64,000 bases of DNA, taken from NCBI GenBank assembly GCA_963513935.1, contig OY740777.1:11643092-11707091 (forward strand), read 5' to 3'. A model generated the notes under the pieces. That model did not search any database and was not told the DNA's origin. It saw only the letters and a list, made by a program, of their open reading frames with translations. Shown piece after piece: positions 41,023 through 52,233 of the stretch (within the stretch, counting starts at the first letter, position 1; each line of letters starts with the position of its first letter). The stretch comes from Aphrophora alni. Lineage: Eukaryota; Arthropoda; Insecta; Hemiptera; Aphrophoridae. A program made the translations under genes and the position numbers.

Positions 41023-44000
41023 ATGTTTTGCTTCTTGAAATTAATTACAGTTACACTACTTTGTTGTAATTAGTACAAGATATTCTACTTTTTTATTTCT
41101 AAAAAATTCTGAATTTCAGTTATTTTTAAGTTATAGAAGTACTATACGGTAGCCTTAGAAACTAGGCTAATTATTTTATTTGACAAAATATATGATTTTT
41201 TTTATCACAATCAGATAACATTCTAGTCAGAAAATTGATTTCCTGTTAAATTTCACTTAAAAATTAGCCTAATCTGAGCCATAATCACCCTAATTTTCAA
41301 CCGGAGTTAAAAGTAACTTCCGTTACTCAGGCTGAAACTCCCATTACTTTTTTAAATACGTTTATACTTATTTCTCGCATAGTTTTTTTTACAAAAACAA
41401 CTCCAAATAAATGAACAAACTTTTGGGAATTTGATTATTTTTAATGAATTTTTTATAAATCGTGAATCACAGGAATTCTAACTAACAGTTTGGGAGTCAC
41501 GACTTAGCCATGTGTGTGAGTAAAGGCTACCATTATCATCTTTAAAAAGGTGATTTGATGGTTATTATTTGATAGATACTAGGACCCTTGTGAAAACAAA
41601 ATTTATATTTGTGACATATTTTGTATGAGAATAATTAGGTTTTAAACAATTTAGCAGTCTGCTTGAAACCTTCGTTACTTTAGAATGGCTGTTATTTGGT
41701 GTAAATAAGTAGTTTTAATATGTTTGTGTGGATTTTTTAGTTTGGCAAGACACTCGTCAATCTGTGTATATATTTAAATTAACAGTTACACAAAATACTT
41801 TCAGTAGTTTTACCATTGTCATAAAGTTGTTGATTTTTTTTTTCCATGAAAGTAATGGTAACTTAAATATTTGCTACAAAGTAACAAAACAGAAGTTGCA
41901 ACTTTAAATAGAACGCTGTTTTTATTACATTCCTCACATTTTCAACAACTTTAAGCTAAGTATGTAAAGAATGGGAATTAACATAATTCCAAGTGAAACC
42001 CGCTAAAACGGGTCAAATGGCATGCGACAATGAGCCATTTTACCCCCTGCTGTGCATGTTTCACGGGGTGGGGTGAACTGTCCCTGTAACTTCCCTGCCC
42101 AGGTGGCCAAAAACGCCCCTTAACATCAGAAATAAATCAAATTTATTTATTACTGTTGTGGCTTTAGAGACACGGGTATCTCGCGACCTCCAGTAAAGCG
42201 AGTTTACCTGTTTTCAATCCGACCTGTCAGAGGGGGTGATTAATTACAGACGTGGAGAGTGGAATTAAATTACAGTTGGAAATCTTGAGTGTTGTTTTGT
42301 GTGGGAAGAACAAGCGTGGTGTTTCCTGATATCAACCGGAGGAAATCTGTTTCGACAAATTTGGATTTGTTGAAAAACTAAAGTATTTACAATTCCGGTT
42401 TAGGACTACAGTTTAAAGAAATTGTGCAAAAATAATTTACTAACTTTCTAACACAAACATCCTTTACAATCGAATATTGCTAAAAGAGAAAATTATTAGT
42501 CGGCAAAAATGACAGTTCAGTGGTTAATAAAATATAAACATCCTTCACTTCTGAGAAAAATTCGACTTAAGCATAAATTTAATATTATAAGATGAAGTCA
42601 AGTTCGAATGACGGCCGTTAGGTTTGTTTTTATTATTTAAAGAAATTACTTGGAATTTTGTGACACTGGTTTTGTATCAATAAATATTCAAGTTTTACTA
42701 AAATTTAAACGAAATATGTAGAGACATGTTTTAGATACCACTTTTGTAACAGGTCACGTGACCATTGTTTATATTTTGTTTACTGATAACACACAAATTG
42801 TCATTTAAATTTTTGTTGAGAGTGATAACAACCGGTACGTTTTGCTTCGTCCCACAAAATTTGATGATAATGGTTGAAGACGATTTTAAGAAAATCATAA
42901 TTTTGTGAGTTTCAAAAAAATAAAAAGTTAAGTAATATGGTAAAAATACGCCTATGTATTTGTTTATAATTGCCCCCCCCATTTGGACTGTAAATCATTA
43001 CACATAATATGACAGACTCCAGACAGATAGAGCTACATGATTCCAAAAACTACTTGTTTGGAACACTTTGGGACAGACATTTTTTGACCCATCACGTAAC
43101 ATTCTCTTTACTATAAATATATCTTTTGATGAATTATCGAAACGTTAAAAAAATATTTAAATATATACACGTCTAATATATATCAATGTATTCTATAAAT
43201 TAATAAAAGAAAAAGTAAACTATGAGAATAGAGAATGTTTTAGCTAATATTCATTTATTGCAAACCTAATTCAACCTAGCACAATACAAGACATTGATTT
43301 GAATGGTAAATATAAAAATAAAATATATTTAAATTTTTTACATAAATTGATATATTCTTTTGCAATTACTGTACCAATTAAATAATTACATTTATTATTT
43401 AATTCCTTACCCACACTAGATTCTAGAATGTTTTAAATGTTCCACAAACTATTAATGTAGACCTAAATTAATTAGTCTTTACACAATCTATACCTAACTT
43501 ACGTTTTTATCTTGATTAAACAATGAGAAGCACGGAAAATCGCCTTCTGAAAATGTTTCAAACGTCAAATGTTCAATACTTCAAGCCCCTATTACTCCTA
43601 AATGAGTAGGTTGATCAAACAATAACCTAGAATATATTTTTTTATTTTGTACACAATAAGAAAAGAGGTCTCTTTTAAATAATTCACCCTAAGAAATTAA
43701 AATAATACCTACTACAAAAGTATCACCCTGTAAAAAATTAAGAATTTTAAGAATTGATCCCACTGTCTTTTTTCTAATGGATTTCTTTCTTCTTCAGAAA
43801 ATAGAACTATTTTTCAAACTTTACACTTATGTTAATTATTATTATTTCATGAACTATTGCGATCTCTCTAATGAAAACACTCTCTTCCAAGACCAAGAAA
43901 TATGCACCGAGCCTACTTATTAGAGTGTCAGGTTTCTCACAATCCATCTGTGTTAGTAAACGCTTTAGAGTTTAGAGACCCAAATTTGGAATGTAAGTTC

Positions 44001-44249
44001 AGGTTTATGTCACTGATTTAGGACGGCAACGAAAAAAACTATCGGTAAATTTAAAAATAGATTTTTTAACTTTTCAAAATATTTATTTAGGATACTGTTC
44101 CGCCTTTACACAGTACGGTTTGCATCCAATGCTGTCAAAACTTCTTTTAAGTGATCAAAACTAACTGAGAATTAAGATGAAAAACTAAACTTTAGAAACA
44201 TAACCTATACATTTGAAAAATTCGCTACGTTTTCTTAGTAATTATAATA
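41023..44249. other. Non-coding block with a less AT-rich centre
   Basis: No gene supported. The centre at 41,995-42,330 is richer in G and C and includes a small stem, ACCCG/CGGGT (41,998-42,013). The minus ORF at 42,731-42,982 has no motif. The part around 42,750-42,900 looks like a dispersed-repeat fragment but I cannot name it. Confidence 0.45.
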
Positions 44250-44640
44250 TTAGTTGAATTTCACTCAAATTTAGGGTAAACGTGATTTTGTCATTCATTG
44301 AATATGATTAGATAATTGTAAAATTCCAAAATGGCGGCCTATTTAGAAAAAAACACATTTTTTTTAGGATACCAATTCATACCTACAGAGCTATTTAAAA
44401 TACCCATTCAATAACGCCCAAACTCATTTCATAAGAGAGTTAACACTTTCATTGTAACAGCTTTAATAATCAAATTTTAAGTTGAATTTTACATAAATTA
44501 AGGATCAAAAGAGGTTTTAACATTAACCGAATACACTAAAGAAATAATCGGAAAATTTCAAAATGGCCGTTATTTTAAACTTTTTGTAGCTGCTTCTTAT
44601 CTAGAGGTACCTAATTATTATTATTAGCCTCTTCACAAAT
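44250..44640. repeat. Diverged tandem pair, about 230 bp apart
   Basis: GTTGAATTTCACTCAAATTTAGG near 44,253 corresponds to GTTGAATTTTACATAAATTAAGG near 44,481, and AATTCCAAAATGGCGGCC near 44,322 to AATTTCAAAATGGCCGTT near 44,555. Both units carry an AAAATGGC word followed by TATTT(A/T)A. It lies just upstream of the inverted-repeat element at 44.9 kb, which also contains AAAATGGCGG. Confidence 0.6.
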
Positions 44641-44912
44641 TATCGAGGCTTGTAAGTGTCGATGAAACAATAGATCAGTAATTAGGTCTATCCTAACACT
44701 TATATAATTTTGAATATTTAAATCCTTCCTATATTGTCCATGTAGCATCATGTATCGACATCCTTCACAACCCGTTTAATCTTCTATGATAAATGTGTAA
44801 TTTTATAACACGCTAAAAACTGTTAATTTTAACCTATGTTGACAACGATGCCTGATTTTTACATTTACAATATAAATCTTTATTTGTTATCACTGTCAAA
44901 TGTTTTTAATAT

Positions 44913-45657
44913 ACAGGGGTGGTGAGAAGTCCCGTAACGGACTAATATTTTTTTAACCGTTACAGATGGAACTATATAACTTGGTACACTGTTACTGGGC
45001 ATAAAACAATATTTTACCACAATTTCAACGAGCCGCTATCACTTCGGGGGTACGGCCCACAAGGAGTCAGAAGAACATCTTAAATGAGAGCGTGGGTTGA
45101 GTTAAACATCAAATTAAAGGTCTAATTTAGTAGAATACAATGCCGCAAATCCAACTTCAAAAGGTTCACCCTAAACAAAATGGCGGCGTTTTAAAGTTTA
45201 TGAATGTTACTATGGCGATGTGTGTTAAAGATAGCTGGAGAATGTTTACTCGGTACAGGTTTCAAAACAAACGGCTAGAAATCAGTTTTGGAGCTATAAA
45301 GCTATTTTTTAGAGTTCTACTTGACCCTTAACCTCTAATGGGGGATGGCCCACAAGGAGTCCTAAGAAAATATTTAACGTTGTACATCAAATTAAAGGTC
45401 TTTATTAGCATAGTACAATGCCACAAATCCGACTTCAAACGGACAACCGAGCCGGAAATGGCAGCCATTCAATGATGGCTTGTATTTAAGATTTTCTTCT
45501 GACACCTTGTGGGCCGTCCCCCCGAAGTGGTAGCGGCTCATTGAAATTGTGGTAAAATAGTGTTTTATGCTCAGTAACAGTGTACCAAGTTATATAGTTC
45601 CATCTGTAACGGTTCAAAAAATATTAACCCGTTCAGGGACTTTTGACCACCCCCTCA
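44913..45657. mobile_element. Inverted-repeat element with ~173-bp terminal repeats
   Basis: The left arm (44,913-45,085) starts ACAGGGGTGGTGAGAAGTCC. The right arm (45,483-45,657) is its reverse complement, with about 90% identity by eye, ending GACTTTTGACCACCCCCTC. Shared segments include AACCGTTACAGATGGAACTA and TATAACTTGGTACACTGTTA. The interior is about 400 bp with no credible protein; a 63-codon ORF at 45,140-45,331 has no domain. This is the structure of a non-autonomous foldback or long-TIR MITE that depends on a transposase made elsewhere. A target-site duplication is not clear: ATAT/ATA flanks both ends but the local sequence is low-complexity. Confidence 0.88.
45050..45470 (+). repeat. 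Internal direct repeat of the inverted-repeat element, 293-bp offset
   Basis: GGCCCACAAGGAGTC, then ATCAAATTAAAGGTCT, AGTA(G/C)AATGCC-CAAATCC and ACTTCAAA recur from 45,054 and from 45,347. The second copy has no matching terminal arm before it. The same GGCCCACAAGG word appears a third time, inverted, in the right arm. Confidence 0.85.
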
Positions 45658-45719
45658 TATTTTTGGTTTTACATAATATTTATTGCATTTATTTTCGGCT
45701 GAAATTTCTTCCTCCCTCA

Positions 45720-45785
45720 GGGGCTCACTTTAATGGGTAGAGGCTTGTCAATACCGAAAGAACCTAGCTGGATCTACACCCTTTT
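45720..45785 (-). repeat. Dispersed repeat fragment, copy 1
   Basis: On the minus strand it reads GTAGATCCAGCTAGGTTCTT, TCGGTATTGACAAGCCTCTA, CCCATTAAAGTGAGCCCCTG. A diverged plus-strand copy is at 55,463-55,520. Confidence 0.7.
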
Positions 45786-45974
45786 ACTTTAAAAAAAATA
45801 ATGTTGACGTCACTAAAGTATTAGTTAAAATTTACGTTTTTATACGAACTATAATTAACTTTCAAGTAAAATCAAATTTAGTCGAAATCAGAATTCTAGA
45901 ACGTGGGAATAAATTTAAAATAAGGACCTTTTAAGTTCGCATACTCGACAGCGCTATTAGACACATAACAGTTA

Positions 45975-45994
45975 CCTAACCTAACCTAACCTAA
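45975..45994 (+). repeat. Four CCTAA units (insect telomere-type word)
   Basis: CCTAA repeated four times is the complement of the common insect telomere unit TTAGG. A shorter AGGTT x3 lies at 9016-9030. Such short internal runs are frequent in insect DNA and do not show that this is a chromosome end. Confidence 0.9.
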
Positions 45995-47135
45995 GTCAAA
46001 CGTTACTCGATGAAATTACAAGACTTTCTGAAACCTTTTCCCTTTCACTCTAATATCAGATTACCTTATCAAAGATCAGGATTTGCTTTGATTGGCAACA
46101 CTTCGTGATCGGCTGCTCGCTACGCTTTCCCTCAACGTTGACATCCAATCGTAGATCAAAACTATCATCATTTAAAGACTAGTCTATAATTACAAGTTCT
46201 AGGAAACAAAAGAGAGTCTCTGAGACATTTTATAACACGAGAGGTTTCAAAAGTCAAGGGGGAAATAAGTTTTTAAGTTGTTTGTGAATGGAATATTAGC
46301 GTAAATAATTTTAGAATTATAAATTGAGAGAGAAAATTGATATTTAATAATACAGGGTGTAAAAAACTGCTGGAAATATTATATATCTTTTGAAGGAAAC
46401 ACATTTTTTCAATAAAAGAGGCGAGAGACGGTTGAAATTTCCAAATGTAAATCGATGTATTTAATTACGACATTCTAAATAATATCATTTTATTCTTGAT
46501 ACTTTTTGGAAAATAGGGGTTCATAAATGTTGCTGAAATTTGTAATTTTTTTTGTTCGATAAATAAATCAAAATTCCCAATTAAAATTTTGAATAAATAA
46601 AATAGTGCTAAAATTAGTAGACACATCTAAATAATAAGCTGCAGGTTTTTTGGGCTGAGGGTGGGATTTAATTAATACAAATTTTATTTTACATATCTAA
46701 TCTAAATAATTGTATTGTTTTTTTAAATCCTTGGATTAAGGATAAAATAAAGCAAAAGTTTAAAGTTTCAAAATATTTAATATTATAAATGAGCTACAAT
46801 TGTTTCGCCTTGCGGCATCATCGGGCAACTGATAATTAACAGGTACCTATAAGTTTAGACAACTACTTAAACGTACACATGGATTAGGCTTAGTTTTGGT
46901 TCTACTGTTACAACTTCTATAAAATTTCATTACTTTTGATGGATACCATATTCTAAACGTTTAAATCTCTAAAAAAAACAATAAAATGATTTTAAAATAT
47001 TATATGGAATCCTGAAATACGAAATATAGCTTTAGGCTACATTTGACAAATTTTATTTACACTCTCATGAGGGGGAAAGGTTAAAAGTTCAAATATTTGA
47101 ATGGTGGTGAAGAAAACACGTTCAAAAATTAATAC
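45995..47135. other. Spacer with repeat-like fragments
   Basis: TACAGGGTGTAAAAAACTGC at about 46,352 has the ACAGGGTGT word seen at the ends of many insect repeats. TTGTTTCGCCTTGCGGCATC near 46,799, followed by ATCGGGCAACTG, resembles the TTTCG...CATCATC segment of the element at 51.95 kb. No gene supported. Confidence 0.4.
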
Positions 47136-47144
47136 TTATTTGTG

Positions 47145-47262
47145 CAACTAGTGAGCAAAGTGGCACTTTTTTAAACGAGTGAAAAATGTGGACGCACGAG
47201 GCTTGCCTCGTGCGTCAATTTTATCGAGTTTAAAAAAGACATTTTGCTCACGAATTGCACAT
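47145..47262. mobile_element. Palindromic foldback element with perfect 12-bp core arms
   Basis: The core is GACGCACGAGGC (47,191-47,202), a TT loop, then GCCTCGTGCGTC (47,205-47,216). The symmetry extends outward with small indels: TGTGCAACTAGTGAGCAAAG and TTTTTTAAACGAGTGAAAAA on the left match the reverse complement of TTTTATCGAGTTTAAAAAAG and CATTTTGCTCACGAATTGCACA on the right. Total span is about 118 bp. It may be a MITE or a structured-RNA locus; the diverged outer arms argue for an old insertion. Confidence 0.85.
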
Positions 47263-47264
47263 TA

Positions 47265-47731
47265 TAGGCTACTTTGTCTACAGTTGTCCATATTTTAAAA
47301 CTATCGACACTGAGTAGAATTTCTCACGACAAAACTGAGGTTATTTATGAATATTACAAATAACTTTGGTGTATTGTTGAGGAAACGGGATTGCCAACTT
47401 CAAAACTCGGCAAACGAAAAATACTCTCCTTGTACATACACTGTCAATCATCTTCATGAATAATTACTTCCCTTTTCAACTTTAAAACGTTGTTTTGTTG
47501 TTTACTTATGTTGTTTTACATGTAATAATTAATCTAACCTACATACGGGACATTTTAGTATATTATTAAATCAATTCAAATAAACTTAACCTAAATTTCG
47601 TTTTGTTCGGTTGCCTCCGGAGTTAGCAAAGTAGTGTGCAAAGTGAAACTGTTGAGAAATCAGCTGTTTTGCAAACTAATTTAAATGAACAAAATGCCAT
47701 TTTGTCAAAAACTGTAGACAAAAGTAATTTT
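47265..47731. mobile_element. Possible ~465-bp element bounded by short inverted repeats
   Basis: CTACTTTGTCTACAGTTGTC at about 47,270 is inverted as ACTGTAGACAAAAGTAAT at about 47,711. The short palindromic element lies immediately to the left. Whether these belong to one composite insertion cannot be decided by eye. The interior includes CTAACCTA- and TTAACCTAA-type words and no ORF. Confidence 0.4.
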
Positions 47732-48112
47732 TTTTTTTTTTAACATTCTTGTATAATCTACGGTTTTGAAGTTTCAAAAAAGCCGATTTTGTAATTCAAA
47801 CCCATAAAGTATTATGCAGAAAATGCTTTCCTCGTTTCAGAAAATTACAACGAAATGGTTCAATTCCTATTTTAATTGATGTTTGAAGCTATCGCTTCCT
47901 AGATGCTCTATCATTAGGAAGAAACAACAGCTCCACGTCACAGGTAATAGGATCACGTTTAGAAAACAGACCTTTTACAAAGTTTCACATTACAAACGTA
48001 GGTTCCCATGCAGATTTCCACGACATTAGCTGGCTTTGTCTACTCATTAAACATCGAAATTAAAACAAGTACGCGAGCCACTTTAAATGAGAAAGACGGA
48101 ATCGAACAGTTA

Positions 48113-48305
48113 CCTTTCCATATATGGAGTTAGTTAGGCTACTGTGCTCCTCTACACGACTCCACCGAAGATAACTAACTGCCGTGCATTCTCTCACTTG
48201 TACTCCGGTAATTGCTTGATATTTCTCATGCATTTTCCAATGTTTTGACTTACTAGTTGGTCGCATTCTTCGACCAGTTCTCAGAAAAGATAACAACGAG
48301 TACAT
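48113..48305 (-). CDS. Weak exon candidate, unknown product
   Basis: A minus frame opens at ATG 48,305 and remains open beyond a possible donor, GGAAAG followed by GTAACT, near 48,113. An alternative donor GTAAGT lies about 48 nt after the ATG. The translation begins MYSLLSFLRTGRRMRP and contains RECTAVSYLRWSRVEEHSSL. The DNA is less AT-rich than its flanks. Upstream in this orientation, at about 48,480-48,620, lie an inverted CCAAT word and GCCATTTTG, which could suit a promoter. No domain recognised; chance is a real alternative. Confidence 0.18.
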
Positions 48306-50124
48306 CGATGGAATCTCAAACAGTAGTTTATGACCGTCTACATATAAGGGACAAATAATTACAAGAATTCTTTTTCTCAGTTTATCATTAACTGATACTA
48401 TTTTTTATCATTCATTTCTTTTTTTTTACATAATACTGTATTTAATGAAAATTATACGAATAACTTGTATGGATTTTCAAACATAACCTATCATAGCTCT
48501 GATTGGTATTCGCCATTTTGTATTGCGGCTAGTTTGTGAAAAACTGCATGTAAATGTAACCCTTATATACGGCATTACGAATAACAAGGATGCTTTGCGA
48601 AACAAAACAAGAACCTAACCTATTCGAAGGAAACAAATAGCATCATAAAAGTTAGAATATTTTGTTATAGAACACACATAAGGACAGTTATGTTTATTAC
48701 ATCTGTATACGTGTACTACAAATTATTTTAACTTAAATCAGTAGCTACAATCTAGTTACAAATGAATACTAAGTTTAGAGCATTCTGATAAATAAATGGT
48801 ACAATGCATAAGCTTACTGACATACCCATCCCTAAAACCAAATAAAAATAAACTTAAAAAAAAACTAATTGTGTATCAAAGAGGGAAAATGAATCATAAA
48901 AGTTGTATTTTAAACATGCATTACATGCAAGAAACTAGAATTTGGTTTAATTCAATAACCCCTATCGTTTTAGAAATAAACAATTGTTTAGTCTCTCATT
49001 ATCTACCTGCAGCTGCTTATACATCCAACTTTATTTTAAACGTACAAATTCTAAACGTTTTGTTAGTTACCGAAAAACCGATTTAAAATTAAAATTGTCG
49101 TTTTAAAAAAAATAATGTTAAATTTTCGTGGATGTACAAGTTTTGAGATCCCCTGTAAGCAAAAATGTGGATTTTTAAATGGTGTCTACCTATCTGTCAT
49201 ATGTGTAGCGCATTATAGCCATAATGACTGGACATATTATTCAAATTCCTTATAAGGGAAAATCTCAAATCGTTTCCCTCCATTTTTAGATTAATTTAGA
49301 GACAGCTCTCATACAAAAAACACTCGAAATTCGTCATTTTCCCCTCATAATCAAACATTGCTATCGATAAAAAGGACATAATCAAAACTTATTGATCGAA
49401 CCCCTCCCCCCCATCTGGTTAAGTAGTTATCAGAAAAAACAAACACATCGTTTATGAAACGGTTTTAAAGACATTTTTCATAAAGTTTGAAAAAAGGTTC
49501 AAACAGAATATCGAATTGAAAGTAAAGGAAAATTAGTTTTAAGGAATAAATAGCAAAGAACAATAGTGAAGCTTGACTGCTGAATTTAAATCAAATATGA
49601 TGAAAAAGTGTGATTTGAAAATTTTGGTAATACCTCTAATTTTAACTCAAAAAGTCCTGTTGTTTACATTTTAAAGTTTTTTGAAATTTTTAATACAGTG
49701 GTAACACCTGTCTTAATCATTCTGTATAACAGAATTATTTAATTTAAAATTAAAAAGCAATATTTAAAAACAAAACTATAAATTAACCTATTATTATATA
49801 ATGTTATCCTCATAAATTTAATTGCTTAGATATATTTCTTTTTTATTTTACTGCAGTAAAACTTTATAAATAAATTCATTAACAAAACATATCTTAAAAA
49901 CAACTATTAATTACATTAATTTTCTCCGAAGTACATTTTCATACAAAAACCCCTGAGTCACCAAATGCGGAGACAATTAATTGCTATCACAGTGATGTCT
50001 CAGTTAAGGACAAATTACACAGTCATAAAATGAATCCTGTAGAACACTTAACGTCAACAATAAACATCAATAAATTAAAGTTTACAACTACTTGTAACAC
50101 GATGAATGTCGTAAAAGATTGGAC

Positions 50125-50188
50125 GAAGCGTCAAAGCTTTATGACCACACTGCGATGAAGAGTCAAAACTTTATGGCTACTTTGCGTC
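50125..50188 (+). repeat. 32-bp tandem duplication
   Basis: GAAG(C/A)GTCAAA(G/A)CTTTATG then (A/G)C(C/T)AC(A/T)(C/T)TGCG occurs at 50,125 and 50,157. Confidence 0.75.
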
Positions 50189-50742
50189 AAGTTTATTTCG
50201 TTAAGTTATCGTTGCGGTTCGATTTAAATTGTAAATGTTACACAATTTAATTATTTAATGTGTTAATAAAATTATGAGTTGTTTTGGGGTAGTTTAGAAC
50301 TAATAAGATAATTGTACTGTGTCACACTTTGATACTTGATTTTGGGTATCAAAATACACCGTTAATTTTACATAATACGAAATTTTTAGACCTTTTCAAT
50401 CTGAGTAACATGAAAACTTTGTTTTGATTGTAGAAGAAGATATATCGGTAAAACGTATTTCTTGATAATACTACTAGAATATACAAGATTTTTATCTGGC
50501 CATCCAGTACTTTAAAAAATTAACTAGCCTATTTCGTGTTTATCATGTTCAAAATGTTTACAAAGAGTTACTTGACAACGTCCCAAACGAGTAAAAAAAC
50601 GCATCTGTTTCGTTAATAAATTGCTGCAAAATTTGTTTTCTCATAATTTAGTAAAGTATCTAAGTAAAATTTTTAAAATGCGTTTTCACCAAAATAAGGG
50701 GGAAAACTTTTTATTAATTTTCAGAACACTCTGTATATATAT

Positions 50743-50919
50743 AAAGAATGTGATTGACACAGTAACTGATAGATCTTGATTAGGACTATCTACAAGGTGT
50801 ATCGAAACTCTGGTTATGTATATATTTATTATATATTTATATATATAACCAGAGTTTCGATACATCCTGTAGATAGTCCTAATCAAGATCTATCAGTTAC
50901 TGTGTCTATCACCTTCTTT
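50743..50919. repeat. Long near-perfect hairpin (arms about 82 bp)
   Basis: The left arm (50,743 to about 50,824) contains ACACAGTAACTGATAGATCT, TGATTAGGACTATCTACAAG and GTGTATCGAAACTCTGGTTA. The right arm (about 50,838-50,919) is its reverse complement with only about five mismatches. The spacer is about 13-25 bp of TA-rich sequence. Overlapping ORFs on both strands (50,686-50,886 minus; 50,776-51,006 plus) have almost the same translation, as expected for a palindrome. The high arm identity points to a recent origin or to maintenance. It may be a MITE/foldback or a hairpin-RNA source; no flanking duplication is evident. Confidence 0.93.
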
Positions 50920-51941
50920 TGCCAACTAGAAGCAATGTATGTAGAACTTTTGACCACAACTGTTCAATATCATTTGATTAAAATAGTTTATTCATCCTTT
51001 AGGTAAAGTGTGCCCTCTATTACAACGATTGGCAATTTCATTTTAAGATTGCAGAGTTTTTGGTAAGTGTAAATTTTACCAAATAGTTTTTTCTAAGGCA
51101 GAAAACATTTAAAGGTTGCCATGTATTTATAAAACTAAAACAACTTAATAGGGACGAAATATTTCGAAACACCTTATCATCGAAATAGTTTTGTAAGAAT
51201 TTTACATTGTTGGGTTTTTTAAGGACTTTTTCAGATGAAATTACAAAGAAAGGCGCCAGAACCCATTTTCCCCAACAATAGTCTATCTATATGATAATTA
51301 CAGAAAAGAAAGGAGTCTTTGGTACCTTTTGTTTCCCCCTTTTAGTTCTATTTTGTAAGGTGGTCACTTTTTCTGTATTAAAAAAAAAATTTTTGAAACC
51401 TGTTTAAATAGAGCCAACGCTTTTTTTGTAATAAAACAAAACATAATTTATTTTTTACTTGTGATTTGAAATTAGTTTGACAAATTAATCTAAACATTTA
51501 GAAAATTTGAGTCAATTTTTAGACAATCTTTTACAACATTTCAGTGGGCGATTTTTTGTTTTTTTTTTCAAACAACTCTTAAAACGGCATATTTGAGGAG
51601 AAAGCAAGCAATACTTTTAGTTTGGAATCTTAAACTCATTTTTTAGAAATAATTGAATTAAAATGATTAGAGTAAATTAGTTTGTGAAATTAATTTTTTT
51701 TAGTTTTATGCCAACTACAACAAATTTAGAATTTTCGGGTAAACAAAAATGTTTAAAACCTTAATTTTGGGCTAAAATTATACGGAAATTTTCATTTAAC
51801 ATAAACGAGTGAATCAATTATTTATTTGATATTATTGTTAGCCATACTTTTCATATTGTAGAATATTATCTATAGAGATTCCGTTAGATAAGTGATTACC
51901 TTAATTTGACCTCTGTAATTTTGTGTTTTTATAAGAATATT

Positions 51942-52233
51942 TACTAGTTTCGACAGATTACTGTCATCATCAGATCTTCACTAAAGCTTGTAGAGAATGA
52001 ATATACAAGTAAAATAATTATCCAATGAACACAAGTTGTATAAGATGATACAAATATAAAACACATCACAAACACAGTTTTAAATTATAACATAAAAGCT
52101 GGTGGATCCCATTGTGTAAGGACGTTTCTTATTGAGTCTAAAAGTTGCACTGAAGAGATTTTACTTATTAATACTTTCTATATTTTATTTACTTTGATAT
52201 CTGATAATGACACAGTACTGTCGAAACTAGTAG
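51942..52233. mobile_element. Small inverted-repeat element (~292 bp)
   Basis: TACTAGTTTCGACAGATTAC then TGTCATCAT at the left (51,942-51,969) is inverted at the right (about 52,206-52,233), where AATGACACAGTACTGTCG is followed by AAACTAGTA. The interior shows no ORF. The TTTCGAC...CATCATCAG arrangement is one I recall from abundant short insect repeats; the family is unnamed here. Confidence 0.65.

Larger units (their letters stand above)
47735..50742. other. Mostly non-coding block around the weak exon candidate
   Basis: Other than the exon candidate at 48.1-48.3 kb and a 32-bp duplication at 50.1 kb, I see no feature. The 96-codon plus ORF at 48,796-49,086 lies in AT-rich DNA and has no motif. 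Long T-, A- and C-runs (about 47,730, 48,420, 49,404) are low complexity. Confidence 0.45.

Noticed and set aside
45975..45994. Chromosome end
   Set aside because: Only four CCTAA units; unique sequence continues on both sides.
50686..51006. Two ORFs of 66 and 76 codons on opposite strands with nearly equal sequence
   Set aside because: The similarity is a direct result of the palindrome at 50.74-50.92 kb.
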